Source: Anaerotignum propionicum (GTDB taxonomy: Bacteria; Bacillota; Clostridia; Lachnospirales; Anaerotignaceae). From it: DNA of 64,000 nucleotides. Position 1 is the first letter of the stretch; the number at the start of each line of letters is the position of its first letter. The notes below the pieces were generated by a model. That model had not been told where the DNA came from and did not search any database. It saw only the letters and a program-made list of their open reading frames with translations. The translations under genes were made by a program, and so were the position numbers. Where the stretch lies: positions 62,001 to 126,000 of the forward strand of contig NZ_JANGAD010000005.1 of assembly GCF_024461735.1 (NCBI RefSeq). The letters run 5' to 3'. Shown here one piece after another: positions 18,299 through 27,984 of this stretch.

Positions 18299-18442
18299 GG
18301 ATTTGTTTCCGACAATGTAGTTGATTTTATATGATTTAATAGTCAAACGAAAATGAAACAATTGTGGCAAGCAGGGCAAGGTGGTACACACCTTGCGATT
18401 TTGCTCAAAATTCCTTGTCGGGATTTTTGGCAAAGCCGCTTG

Positions 18443-18509
18443 TTGGGGAGTATCCCCAATCCCCATTTGAACACTACCTTGCGGTAGTGGCTACGCCTCC
18501 TGCGGAGGC
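18443..18509. repeat. Cluster of three short hairpins beside the relaxase gene
   Basis: Three successive inverted repeats: TTGGGGA/TCCCCAA (18443-18459), CACTACC/GGTAGTG (18472-18489) and GCCTCC/GGAGGC (18495-18509). The DNA is clearly richer in G+C than the defence operon on its left. Such hairpin clusters occur at the end of mobilisation genes in Tn1549-like elements; they could be terminators, part of a transfer origin, or fold in single-stranded transfer DNA. Confidence 0.45.
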
Positions 18510-18528
18510 TCATAAAACACAGGTCAGC

Positions 18529-19929
18529 TCATCGCTGTTCCTGTGTTTTTTCTTTCTCTTTCGAGAGTTCATCATACCCTAAAAGACGGTCAACATTCGC
18601 CTTTGCCGTCTGGACTTCCTGCATAGATTTTTTCACGGTCACATACTCGATATAGGCTTTTTTCTTAGCAGAAAGCAGCTCTGCATATTCCGTTTGTAGG
18701 GTCTTGACGGTGGGGAGCTTTTTCATCTGTAATTCATCAAAAGCCGCCTTTGCCGCCTTGTGTAAAAGCAAATCGGCAGTGTGTCCTTCATAGAATTTTT
18801 TCGAGTATCCTGCCTTACGATAGGCGGTATAAACATCACGAGTTTTTGCATAATTGATGATGTGCGTTTTCAATACGGCAATCTCGCCCATATGCTTTTC
18901 AGCGGTTTTGATTTTGGCAGAAAGCTCATTAAATGCAGCGGTTGTGGTCTGTGTCTTTTGATCCAAGTCCTCATAAGCAAGGAGGTCGTTTTCCGTTAAA
19001 AAGTTGATGGTCTGTGCCATCTGCTTGAGGTTAAAAACCTTTGCCCATCGCTCGTAGCTTGCTCCTTTTCCTGCCTGCAATTTTGCCTGTATGTCCACAA
19101 GCAGGCTGACACGCTGCACAGGTTTTTGCATTGGTTTTCTTCTGGAGGTAAGCGGCTTAATCCCTTTGATGGCAGCTCTGATTTCGTTCTCAGAATATCC
19201 CTCACCGAGAGAACGAAAACGGATAGGCTTTTTCTGGTCTTTGCCTAAAAAAGAGATGTGCTTTCCTTGCTTTATTTCATAGCCTGCGGCTTGCATTTCC
19301 AATAAGAACGCATTGAAGTCGGCAGGCTTTTTCGCAAGAACAGCATCAATGGTTTCTCTGATTTTATCGGAGAAAGAGGGAGCTTTTTTGTTGCCAAGCC
19401 ATTTGCCATAATTGGTTTTCCCACGCTTTGGATTTTCAATAATGGACAGTCCATGTTCAAGGCAAATGCGGTCACTGATTTTTCCAACAGCTCTGCCGGA
19501 GCCTAAAAAATCTCTGAACTTTTTGGTGCAGTCCAGAGAGGTTGAATTATAAATAATGTGGTTGTGAATGTGCAATTTATCAACATGGGTCGCAACAATA
19601 AAAGCGTACTTTCCCTTTGTCCATTTTTCCGCAAGCTCATAACCAATTTGATTGGCAAGCTCCGGCGTAATTTCTCCCGGCTTAAAGGACTGGCGTATCT
19701 GATAAGCGATAACATTATTTGTCTGCTCCCGTCCTGTTATCTGGTGGTACTGCCGCTTAAAAAGCAGAAATTCCCCCTGCACGGTGCGAGGGTCACATTC
19801 ATAGGAACTGATGAGTTCGCCATCATTGGTTTTATCGGGATTTTTAGCATAATCGGTACGGTCTGAAAGGCATTGTGAAATGCTCTTTCCCTTGTTCTGG
19901 TGCATGGAAATTAAACGGGTGGTTGCCAT
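18529..19929 (-). CDS. MOB-P type relaxase of a Tn1549-like element
   Basis: A 466-residue relaxase. The N-terminal nuclease domain has the three-histidine metal motif in HVDKLHIHNH (H115, H120, H122, H124) and begins MATTRLISMHQNKGKS. The C-terminal half is helical and charged. The start at 19929 is chosen because AGGAGGCACAG precedes it; a longer frame 15 codons upstream lacks support. The enzyme should nick the transfer origin and lead the strand in conjugation. The length and the neighbouring MobC, CD1845-like and helicase genes match Tn1549/CTn-type elements. Codon use is GC-richer than that of the defence operon. Confidence 0.9.
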   Translation of the reverse strand: MATTRLISMHQNKGKSISQCLSDRTDYAKNPDKTNDGELISSYECDPRTVQGEFLLFKRQYHQITGREQTNNVIAYQIRQSFKPGEITPELANQIGYELAEKWTKGKYAFIVATHVDKLHIHNHIIYNSTSLDCTKKFRDFLGSGRAVGKISDRICLEHGLSIIENPKRGKTNYGKWLGNKKAPSFSDKIRETIDAVLAKKPADFNAFLLEMQAAGYEIKQGKHISFLGKDQKKPIRFRSLGEGYSENEIRAAIKGIKPLTSRRKPMQKPVQRVSLLVDIQAKLQAGKGASYERWAKVFNLKQMAQTINFLTENDLLAYEDLDQKTQTTTAAFNELSAKIKTAEKHMGEIAVLKTHIINYAKTRDVYTAYRKAGYSKKFYEGHTADLLLHKAAKAAFDELQMKKLPTVKTLQTEYAELLSAKKKAYIEYVTVKKSMQEVQTAKANVDRLLGYDELSKEKEKTQEQR

Positions 19930-20030
19930 AGACTGTGCCTCCTTTCGGGCAAAAAAAGAGCTGCCATATGACAACTCCTTTGAGAACTTACATCAAATAA
20001 ATATGCTCTCCTATTTTACAACAAATTCTT

Positions 20031-20999
20031 TTAGTTGTTTTGAGAGCTTTTTATCATATCTAAGTTTTGACATGCAATATCTCTTTTCTTTTGAAAATCC
20101 AAAAAGAAACTTTGGAAGTCTTTCCTTTCATCTTCCCCATCATTGAGATATTTATATATTTCGTTTAATACACTTACAGAAAAAGTACATGCTATTGAAA
20201 GGGTAGAACTGCCTTCTTCTAAATTTCTTATCCGCTTTAAGCAAATTCCATTTTCGTCAACACTCATACCCATGGCTGAATTTAGTGCGTGTGTTTCGTT
20301 AGAAAGTCCTCCATATATACCCTGATAATACTTTTCATATCCTGCTTCCTTCATCAACTGATAAAAATTTGACACGTTACTACAAACCTCATACCATTGA
20401 ACATATGCTTTCTTGTTTTTCTCCTTTTCCTTCTCGTTTAACTTCTTATTTCTGGCTTCATCCACCTTTTGAAATATCTCTTTAGATTTAATTATCCGTT
20501 GGAAAGCTTCTTTCTTTTTTCTGTATTTCTCACAATCACTATTAAACTGTTCTTCGCCCTTCTGTGCTAATATTAGTTTTCCATACTTTGAATTTTTATT
20601 AAAACACCTTACGCCTAATTCTATTTCCTGATAATGATGTTCCAAATAATATGATGCAGCTCTTTTTTCTGTATCGTCTTTTAGTATAAACTCCAACGTA
20701 ATAATATTTTCAATTAACGCTCTCAATATAATTTGTGCTTGAGTAAACGAACCAACAGAAAAAAGTACATTTATGGCATCAAGTTGCTCCATTATTTTTC
20801 TAATGAATAAGCATATAACTGTGTCAACGAAATCATGCTGTCTTGAAGTGCCATAAGAAATTTCATTCTGAAGTTCTCCAAACTTGGTTATTATTGATGC
20901 TAACACCCAACTAGACTGTTCAATAATTTCTTTTACATCCTCGTTTTCTTCGATATTAAAAAACAGTTCTTGAAAAATTTTCAGATAGTTATCGTCCAT
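20031..20999 (-). CDS. DUF5677-like protein, cargo inside the mobilisation block
   Basis: A 322-residue soluble protein. The central part has RALIENIITLEFIL and a later SNETHALNSAMG, the arrangement I associate with DUF5677 proteins, whose role is unknown but which are frequent on mobile elements. The ATG at 20999 is preferred over that at 21011, because the latter's own sequence (ATGGAGGG) provides the ribosome binding site. It is AT-rich compared with its neighbours and sits between the relaxase gene and the presumed oriT, where Tn1549-like elements usually have nothing, so it looks like a later insertion. Confidence 0.6.
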   Translation of the reverse strand: MDDNYLKIFQELFFNIEENEDVKEIIEQSSWVLASIITKFGELQNEISYGTSRQHDFVDTVICLFIRKIMEQLDAINVLFSVGSFTQAQIILRALIENIITLEFILKDDTEKRAASYYLEHHYQEIELGVRCFNKNSKYGKLILAQKGEEQFNSDCEKYRKKKEAFQRIIKSKEIFQKVDEARNKKLNEKEKEKNKKAYVQWYEVCSNVSNFYQLMKEAGYEKYYQGIYGGLSNETHALNSAMGMSVDENGICLKRIRNLEEGSSTLSIACTFSVSVLNEIYKYLNDGEDERKDFQSFFLDFQKKRDIACQNLDMIKSSQNN

Positions 21000-21115
21000 T
21001 TTTCCCTCCATATTTTATTCTTTATATTTAATAATTATTTCATCAACCTTTAATTTACTTTTTAAGTATATCACACACCTCTTAAAAATTCATCAACACA
21101 ATCTAAACGAAAAAT

Positions 21116-21190
21116 AGCAGGAGCATCACAGGAATACAAGGGTCGAAATAAACGGCTACGCCGCCCTTGTTTTCCTGTGACACTCCTACT
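21116..21190. other. Candidate oriT: long imperfect inverted repeat
   Basis: A 27-bp arm (21116-21142) faces its near-complement (21164-21190) across a 21-bp loop; I count about four mismatches. The core arm reads TCACAGGAA(T/A)ACAAGGG. It lies between the small membrane protein and the relaxase gene of the mobilisation block, upstream of the relaxase, where a nic site and relaxase-binding inverted repeat are expected. A bidirectional terminator is the alternative. Confidence 0.5.
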
Positions 21191-21244
21191 AAGGCGGCAA
21201 TTAGGGGGAGAAAGCACAAGCCCACGTTCTCCTCTCATTCATTT

Positions 21245-21529
21245 TTATACTGATTTCAATAGGTTGTTGAATGCCTCTGCTTTGCTGATGAGCCAAGCCG
21301 CAAGCATGGGTATTCCATACGGACTGATACAAAATGCGATGATGAGATACTTAAATCCCTCCGCAGGCTGTCCGCTAAAGAGCAATATGCCAAGAGCAAC
21401 CACCGCTAATAAAAACGCCAATGTGGAAAGCAGGGTTGTTCCAATGAGGCATAGAAACTGGAAGAACAGCACAAGGACTGTCAGCACCAGTGTAATGGGG
21501 AAAAGCAGTATCTTAAACAATATTCTCAT
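21245..21529 (-). CDS. CD1845-like small membrane protein of integrative elements
   Basis: A 94-residue hydrophobic protein with two or three TM helices (LFKILLFPITLVLTVLVLFF, TLLSTLAFLLAVVALGILL, and a third weaker one around YLIIAFCISPYGIPML). It matches the small CD1845-type protein found between mobC and the relaxase in Tn1549-like elements. The start at 21529 follows GAGAGGAATATCC; the upstream ATG at 21550 lacks a site. Function unknown, probably accessory to transfer. Confidence 0.7.
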   Translation of the reverse strand: MRILFKILLFPITLVLTVLVLFFQFLCLIGTTLLSTLAFLLAVVALGILLFSGQPAEGFKYLIIAFCISPYGIPMLAAWLISKAEAFNNLLKSV

Positions 21530-21616
21530 GGATATTCCTCTCTCAAGCACAACTTGATTTTATGAAAACAGCATAGCAAAAGAAAATCTTGCTGTCCATC
21601 TTGTCAATGAGGTTTT

Positions 21617-21952
21617 TTAAATTGCAGATAATCGGGATAAAATTTCGTCTGCCACCGCCCAAAGCCTGTCATAGCTCTGCCGTAAGTCCTCGATGTCATT
21701 TCCATAGACATTGCCTGTTTCATGTACCTGTTTGGTGAGCTGATTTAAGCTGTTGCTTGTTCGCCGCAGGACGGAAACCAGTTCCCTCACATCGGCTAAA
21801 TCAAGCTGTATCATGTACCCATCAACCGCCATTTTGCGGAGATAGGCTCCTAAGTTTTTTGTGCCGAGCCGTTCCATTTTTTCGGCAATTAAGCCATGCT
21901 CATGTTCCGTCACCATAAAATGCAGTTGTATTTTTCTCTGGCGGTGTGCCAT
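21617..21952 (-). CDS. mobC: MobC-family relaxosome protein
   Basis: A 111-residue basic protein (MAHRQRKIQLHFMVTEHEHGLI) with the MobC pattern NLGAYLRKMAVDGY followed by RRTSNSLNQLTKQVHETGN and a helical end. MobC proteins help the relaxase open and recognise oriT. Its ATG overlaps the helicase stop (TAATG), so it is translated with the helicase. Length and position are normal for a Tn1549-like element. Confidence 0.88.
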   Translation of the reverse strand: MAHRQRKIQLHFMVTEHEHGLIAEKMERLGTKNLGAYLRKMAVDGYMIQLDLADVRELVSVLRRTSNSLNQLTKQVHETGNVYGNDIEDLRQSYDRLWAVADEILSRLSAI

Positions 21953-24900
21953 TATCGTTCCTCCCTTCCTTTTTCGTGTTTCACCTTTGACACTCTGGCA
22001 GCTGTGGGCGGCATTTTAAGGCTTTCCAGTACCGATGGGCGGCTGCTCTTAGAAACCCTGTCCATTGGCGGCTGTGGCTGTGCTGCACCCATATCCATGT
22101 TCAGCTCCGCATCCAGAGTAGCAAGGCGGGAAACCTTGTCTTTCAGCTCCTGTTCCTGTGGGAACGGCTTGCCAAGCTCTGCCTTTGCCGCCGCCTGCTG
22201 CTTATAGAGATTATCAAGCTGATCCGTCACGGCTTTCAACCGTTCCGGCATAGCTGCAAGAGAGTTGTCGATACGAGTGAGGTTACCCCTCGCATCCATA
22301 CCCAGTTTAGCAGTATGGCTCATTGCTCCCTTTAAGGTTAGCTGATGACCGTCCATCATGCCGCCATAGGATAACAGCATGGTAAACCCTCGGTAATTGC
22401 CGATTTCCACAGGGTCGCTGCTTTTAATCTCTTTGCAAGCCTCTAAGAGTGCTGCCCCTGCATTGTCCTTATCGGTAAGAGTATCGCCCTTAATGACCAT
22501 TGGCAGGAACACGCCCTCGGCGGCGGGATACTCGTCAAGCACTTTCAAATCCTGCTCAAATCCTCTGATAAAGCCTTTGTTCCTTTCTATGTTTTCGGGG
22601 AAGTATTTGAGCAAGTTATCCTCCAGACGGTACTGGCTGCTCTGGTGGTTAGCTTTAAGGAGCTTGAGCCTTGAAAAATCAATGTCCAAATCCATTTTTT
22701 CCTTGATTTTTGGGTTGCCTGCACAGAGAGCCTTGATTTCCGCATAGGAGAGTGCCGCCTCGTCCACATCCTCACAGGAACGGACAGGGCTTTTCGAAGT
22801 CATTATCTGGCTGATGAATTTTTGTTTGTTTTCTACGGTCTGCCAGAGGTAAGCATCAAAGGTTGCCTCGGTGACATAGCGATAAATGTTCACTTCCTCG
22901 TTGAGATTTCCTTGTCGTTCAATTCTGCCGGAGCGCTGGGTTAAATCCCCCGGACGCCACGGGCAATCCAAATCGTGCAATGCCACAAGGCGGTCTTGAA
23001 TATTTGTGCCTGCTCCACATTTTGCGGTACTGCCAATCAGCACCCGAACATCGCCGCACCGTACCTTTGCGAACAGCTCTTTTTTCTTCACCTCGGTATT
23101 TGCCTCGTGAATAAAAGCTACTTGATGAGCGGGGATACCTTTTTCTACGAGCTTGCCCCGAATATCGTCATATACATTAAAAATAGCGGTAGGGGTCAGC
23201 ACTTCATCGGGCAGACTATCCTCCAGAGCCGCAAGCTCCACACCGTTGACGGTCTGTGCGCCTGCCTTTGCCGCCTTTAGCTCCTGTGCGGTGGTTTTGC
23301 CTTTTGGAGTGGAAATATCGCAGAACACAAGTTGTGTCAGCTTTTCCGTAGCACCCTCATTCCAAATGCGGTAGAGATTGTTCACACAGGCATTGACCTT
23401 GCTGCCCTCATCATCGGGCAGGAGTGGGTTAATAATGCGTTGGTCAAGTCCAAGCTTTCGCCCATCGGAGGTAATTTTCAGCATATTGTCAAAGGAGGGG
23501 TCAACTTTGTTTGCATGGACTTTGGCGGCTCGCTCGGAAAGCTCACGTACCATATCCGATTGAATTTCAGTCGGTTTTACCGCCACGGTTTCATAGATAA
23601 CATTAGGGGTGGGCAAATCAAGCTCATCTGCCACCTTAATATCCGCAACCTCTTTGAACATGGACATCAGCTCCGGCAGATTAAAGAACTTAGAAAATCT
23701 CGTCCTTGCACGGTAGCCTGTTCCTTCAGGAGCAAGCTCAATGGCAGTTACGGTTTCCCCAAAGGTACTCGCCCAACAGTCAAAGTGGGAAAGTCCATTC
23801 TTTTGGAGGGTAGAGTATTGCAGATACCGCTGCATGGTATAAAGCTCGGTCATGGAGTTTGATACGGGTGTGCCGGTGGCGAATACAATGCCTTTTCCGC
23901 CTGTCAGCTCGTCCATGTAGCGGCATTTCATAAACATATCGCTGGACTTTTGGGCATCGGTAGTGGATAGTCCTGCTACATTTCGCATTTTGGTGTAAAG
24001 AAACAGGTTTTTATAGTTGTGTGCCTCGTCTACATAAAGCCTATCAACACCAAGCTGCTCAAAGGTCACTACATCGTCTTTTCGTTCCTGTGCCTCTAAT
24101 TTACTGAGCCTTTCTTCCAATCCTTTTTTGGTACGCTCAAGCTGCTTGACGGTAAAACGCTCGCCGCCGCTTGCCTTGACTTCCTCGATACCGTCCAAGA
24201 TTTCATTAATTTGTTCACGGAGTAGACGTTCCTGCCGTTCCAAAGACATAGGGATACGCTCAAACTGGCTATGACCGATGATGACCGCATCATAATCGCC
24301 TGTGGCAATTCTGGCACAGAACTTTTTACGGTTGCTCTTTTCAAAATCTTTCTTTGTGGCCACCAAGATGTTGGCGGCAGGATAAAGTCTTAGGAACTCG
24401 CTTGCCCATTGCTCGGTGAGGTGGTTTGGTACGGCAAATAGTGGTTTTTGGCAAAGTCCAAGCCGCTTGCTTTCCATAGCGGCGGCAACCATTTCAAAGG
24501 TTTTGCCTGCACCGACTTCGTGGGCAAGCAGGGTGTTGTTGCCATAGAGGATATGAGCAATGGCATTGACTTGATGGGGGCGCAGGGAGATTTCGGGATT
24601 GATGCCGCTGAAATTGATGTGCTGGCCGTCATACTCACGGGGGCGAATAGAGTTGAATTTCTCGTTATATTTTTTTACAAGGGTTTGCCGCCTGTCGGCA
24701 TCATTCCATATCCAATCTCGAAACGCATCTTTGATGGTCTGCTGTTTTTGCTGTGCCAGAGTGGTAGCATCTTTATTCAGTACCCGTCGTTCTTTTCCAT
24801 CGGGGTCAACCACAGTGTCATAGATCCGCACATCACGGAGGTTTAGGGTATCCTCTAAAATCTTATATGCGTTGGATCGGTCTGTTCCGTAGGTCACATA

Positions 24901-27174
24901 AGCCGCCACATTGTTGTAGCCAACGGCACTTTTGCCTGTAATATTCCACTCGGCGGTAAAGGGAGCGTATTTTACTTCAATCTGGTCTTGATTTCGCCAC
25001 GGGGTATCAAACAGCTCATACATGAACTGCTGCACATATTCTTTGTCAATCCAAGTCGCACCCAGACGGACATCAATTTCCGCAGCCTCAAGGTCTTTTG
25101 GCTGTGCCGCCTCCAAAGCTGATACATTGGGGGAATATATATCGGATACCCTTGCCGCCATTTTAGCGGTGCAGAGCTTTTGCCTTACATCGCCGGAGAG
25201 GTATTCATCGGCGGTGACATAGTGGGGATTGTCCTCGTTTTCAAGGTCGGGCAGACGGAAAATAACACCTCTAAGGTCAGTGGCTATCTGTTCAAAGGAT
25301 AATCCTGTGAGCTGTTCCATATAGTCAACGTCCACCTTTGCCTTTTCTGCGATGGAAAGAGCCAGAGCCTCGCTTGCAGTGTCCACAGAGGTAACGGATA
25401 CACGCTTTTTAATGGTGCGTTTCGTGAACATATCAGCTTTGGCTTTCAGATTACCGCTTTCGTCAATGTCCTCCAGAGAGCAAAGGAGATAGTAGGAATT
25501 GTCCTCGGCAAAAGCAAGGCTGTTGCCACGGCTGTTAATCAGTCCGTATTTTGCGGTAAAGTTGTCATAAAGACGGTTTAGCTTTGCCTGCTCCTGTGAG
25601 ATGGTTTCATCTGAATAGTCTTCAAGCTGATAGCGGATAAGGTCATTCACACACTCTCTAAGACTTACAAGTCCTGCCACTCGTTCCTTTGCGGTCTGGT
25701 TAAGCTCTGGCCGCACCATGCGGCTGTTTTCACGGTAATACACTTCGCCGTCCACAAGGGTGTAAGAGAAGTTTTTTACTGTTGGATCGGCAGGGATAGA
25801 GCTATCAGAGCCAAGCTCCATATCGGACACCTCTGCATCGGGGATACTGCCCTCGATGTTGGAGGCGGCTCTCTGAAGCTGTTCTGCAAGGTCGGTATCC
25901 GGTAGAGGGGTACAAGTGCTTTCCATACCAAACTGACCGCTTTTCAGCTCCATCGTGCCTAAAATCATTTCGGGGTGTTCTGCAAAATAGCTGTTTAAGG
26001 TAATGTCATTTTCATCTTTGGCAAGGTGTATCCAATCCCTATCCACATCAATCGGTCTATCCCTTTTTTGTAAAAACAGGATATCGCTTGTGACCTCTGT
26101 GCCTGCATTTTTGAGAAAGGAATTGTTCGGCAGTCTGATTGCCCCTAACAGCTCAGCTCTTTGTGCAAGGTAGCGGCGTACTTCGGGGGATTGCTTATCC
26201 ATCGTTCCCTTTGAAGTGACAAAAGCAACCACACCGCCGGGGCGAACTTTATCCAGAGCTTTTGCAAAGAAATGGTCATGGATAAGGAAGTTTTGATTAT
26301 GATATCGCTTTTCAACCAGCTTATAGTTGCCAAAGGGTACATTACCGATAGCAAGGTCGAAAAAGCTGTCGGGCAGCTCGGTTTTCTCAAAGCCTGTGAC
26401 AGCAATGCTGGCTGAGGGATAGAGTTGTTTTGCAATCCTGCCTGTGATGCTGTCCAGCTCCACACCATAGAGGTGAGAGCCTTGCATACTGTCCGGCAGC
26501 ATACCAAAAAAGTTGCCTGTGCCACAGGCAGGTTCTAAGATGTTGCCTGTGGAAAATCCCATCCGTTCCACGGTATCGTAAATTGCTTTGATGACCGTAG
26601 GACTGGTGTAGTGGGCATTGAGGGTGGAGGCTCGTGCCATTACGTACTCGTCCTCGGACAAGAGAGCTTTGAGCTGCATATATTCGCCGCTAAAACTGCT
26701 GTTTGCTTTGTCAAAGACTTCGGGCAAGCCGCCCCAACCGACATAGGCTGATAGGATTTCCTGCTCTGCTTTGGTGGCAGGGCGGTTTTCTCGCTCAATG
26801 GTCTGAAAGGTGGTAATGGCGGTAATGTTTCGGACAATTTTCTCTCGTTTGCCGCCCTCGCCTAAGCGGGTATCAGTAATGCGGAAGTTTTCTGCTTTTT
26901 CCTGTGTTTTCTCCGGCTGCGGATACCGTTCCAAAAGCCTTGTAAAGCTCTCGTGACTTTCAGCACGCAGGATAGGATAGAACAATGACGGATCACGCAG
27001 GGTGACTTGGTGGGCAGAGATTTCTTCAATTAAAAAAGGCGTACCGCTTTCAAGAAAAACAGTATCGCCTATGTTATATGGAATTGTGGGTGTTTCTGAC
27101 TGTTCCGTTTGCATCGGCTCTGGTGTAACACCGTTTAAGCGGTCTGCAACCGCCTGTGCCTCATCCTCGGTCAT
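21952..27174 (-). CDS. SNF2-type helicase with DNA methylase domain (5'-truncated element gene)
   Basis: A 1740-residue open frame. An N6-adenine methylase-like domain comes first (ILEPACGTGNFFG, then AIGNVPFGNY as the NPPY-type motif). A SNF2/DEAD helicase follows: Walker A HEVGAGKT, VDEAHNYKN, ATGTPVSNS, and motif VI RSGRIERQGN. Full-length relatives in Tn1549-type elements are much longer. The frame continues in phase upstream of a TAA at 27205-27207 into the fragment 27205-27597, so this ORF is the larger remaining piece of an interrupted gene; the ATG at 27174 has no good ribosome binding site. The intact protein is thought to act in transfer or anti-restriction. Residual expression is uncertain. 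Confidence 0.78.
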   Translation of the reverse strand: MTEDEAQAVADRLNGVTPEPMQTEQSETPTIPYNIGDTVFLESGTPFLIEEISAHQVTLRDPSLFYPILRAESHESFTRLLERYPQPEKTQEKAENFRITDTRLGEGGKREKIVRNITAITTFQTIERENRPATKAEQEILSAYVGWGGLPEVFDKANSSFSGEYMQLKALLSEDEYVMARASTLNAHYTSPTVIKAIYDTVERMGFSTGNILEPACGTGNFFGMLPDSMQGSHLYGVELDSITGRIAKQLYPSASIAVTGFEKTELPDSFFDLAIGNVPFGNYKLVEKRYHNQNFLIHDHFFAKALDKVRPGGVVAFVTSKGTMDKQSPEVRRYLAQRAELLGAIRLPNNSFLKNAGTEVTSDILFLQKRDRPIDVDRDWIHLAKDENDITLNSYFAEHPEMILGTMELKSGQFGMESTCTPLPDTDLAEQLQRAASNIEGSIPDAEVSDMELGSDSSIPADPTVKNFSYTLVDGEVYYRENSRMVRPELNQTAKERVAGLVSLRECVNDLIRYQLEDYSDETISQEQAKLNRLYDNFTAKYGLINSRGNSLAFAEDNSYYLLCSLEDIDESGNLKAKADMFTKRTIKKRVSVTSVDTASEALALSIAEKAKVDVDYMEQLTGLSFEQIATDLRGVIFRLPDLENEDNPHYVTADEYLSGDVRQKLCTAKMAARVSDIYSPNVSALEAAQPKDLEAAEIDVRLGATWIDKEYVQQFMYELFDTPWRNQDQIEVKYAPFTAEWNITGKSAVGYNNVAAYVTYGTDRSNAYKILEDTLNLRDVRIYDTVVDPDGKERRVLNKDATTLAQQKQQTIKDAFRDWIWNDADRRQTLVKKYNEKFNSIRPREYDGQHINFSGINPEISLRPHQVNAIAHILYGNNTLLAHEVGAGKTFEMVAAAMESKRLGLCQKPLFAVPNHLTEQWASEFLRLYPAANILVATKKDFEKSNRKKFCARIATGDYDAVIIGHSQFERIPMSLERQERLLREQINEILDGIEEVKASGGERFTVKQLERTKKGLEERLSKLEAQERKDDVVTFEQLGVDRLYVDEAHNYKNLFLYTKMRNVAGLSTTDAQKSSDMFMKCRYMDELTGGKGIVFATGTPVSNSMTELYTMQRYLQYSTLQKNGLSHFDCWASTFGETVTAIELAPEGTGYRARTRFSKFFNLPELMSMFKEVADIKVADELDLPTPNVIYETVAVKPTEIQSDMVRELSERAAKVHANKVDPSFDNMLKITSDGRKLGLDQRIINPLLPDDEGSKVNACVNNLYRIWNEGATEKLTQLVFCDISTPKGKTTAQELKAAKAGAQTVNGVELAALEDSLPDEVLTPTAIFNVYDDIRGKLVEKGIPAHQVAFIHEANTEVKKKELFAKVRCGDVRVLIGSTAKCGAGTNIQDRLVALHDLDCPWRPGDLTQRSGRIERQGNLNEEVNIYRYVTEATFDAYLWQTVENKQKFISQIMTSKSPVRSCEDVDEAALSYAEIKALCAGNPKIKEKMDLDIDFSRLKLLKANHQSSQYRLEDNLLKYFPENIERNKGFIRGFEQDLKVLDEYPAAEGVFLPMVIKGDTLTDKDNAGAALLEACKEIKSSDPVEIGNYRGFTMLLSYGGMMDGHQLTLKGAMSHTAKLGMDARGNLTRIDNSLAAMPERLKAVTDQLDNLYKQQAAAKAELGKPFPQEQELKDKVSRLATLDAELNMDMGAAQPQPPMDRVSKSSRPSVLESLKMPPTAARVSKVKHEKGREER

Positions 27175-27204
27175 GTAGGTCTGGTAAATGTCCTCAACAT
27201 CATA

Positions 27205-27597
27205 TTATCTGCCATCTTGCATATCGGGAACGGTGTTATCCCTTATGATGAAAGGTTCATCATAGGCATCGGAGGTAAGCTCAACCGTATAACGAGGGGG
27301 GTTGTCCTCTAAACCATAGCCTGCGGTATCTTGCTCAGGCCCGGTATAAAAAGCACCTTCCGCTACGAGCTGCCCAATGCCCCGCTGTACCTTTGCCCAC
27401 GACATTTCTAAGGCATTTTCCCCCTTGTTGATAGAGAACATAGGGAGGTTGCCGCCGTATTCACCTTTTAACCATTCCGCTGTGCCACGCTCACGGCTAT
27501 GGAGCTGCATATAGGAAAGTACCTTTGCTTTGCTGCCCCCATCGCCATTCCATGCTTGTAGTGCGCTATCAGTGTCCTCGGCAGTAATTGCAGCCAT
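27205..27597 (-). pseudogene. Upstream piece of the same helicase gene, cut off by an in-frame TAA
   Basis: The 130-residue frame (KVLSYMQLHSRERGTAEWLKGEYGG is cut here to its core LHSRERGTAEWLKGEYGG) belongs to the N-terminal region of Tn1549-type helicases. It ends at TAA 27205-27207 and the next codons, read in the same frame, run YDVEDIYQTYMTEDEAQ straight into the 1740-residue ORF. So one nonsense change separates the two. Upstream, the frame meets a TAG near 27633 and the rest of the gene is gone. Confidence 0.75.
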
Positions 27598-27624
27598 TGG
27601 CTCTGCCTCTGGAGCTGTTGCTGA

Positions 27625-27896
27625 AACTGGCTATGTTCTTGGATAATCCGTTCGCGTCTGCATCCTCAATTGAGCTTTGGGAACCTGTAAGGCGATTCCT
27701 CGATAAAAGCAATGCTCAATTACTTTGTGTTGCGCATAACGTGCCAAGTTCAGCACAGATATTATTTGATAAACACATGATTATTGAACAGACAAAAAAT
27801 GCTAAAGGTCAGTTCATCAATACTATTCGGAATGAGAAAACGGAATCAAAGGAAATCATTCAAATGAGGCTATTCGATCATTTAGAGATTGATTAG
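27625..27896 (+). pseudogene. C-terminal fragment of a P-loop ATPase
   Basis: The plus strand reads MFLDNPFASASSIELWEPV followed by LDKSNAQLLCVAHNVPSS, typical of a Walker B region and H-loop of SMC- or ABC-like ATPases, then ends at TAG 27894-27896. There is no Walker A and no start or ribosome binding site. It abuts the broken helicase gene head-to-head, so a deletion or recombination joined two truncated genes near 27600-27635. Confidence 0.6.
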
Positions 27897-27984
27897 TAAT
27901 CGCATATTGAAAATGCAAACTTAAGTACACACGGTATTAAGTCATGCAAAATGAATTACTCTCGTCTTTGAAGGAGGGATAGAA

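Noticed and set aside
22397..24846. Plus-strand frames of 60-176 codons opposite the helicase gene
   Set aside because: No ribosome binding sites and low-complexity Ser/Leu-rich translations, typical of the antisense of a GC-richer gene.
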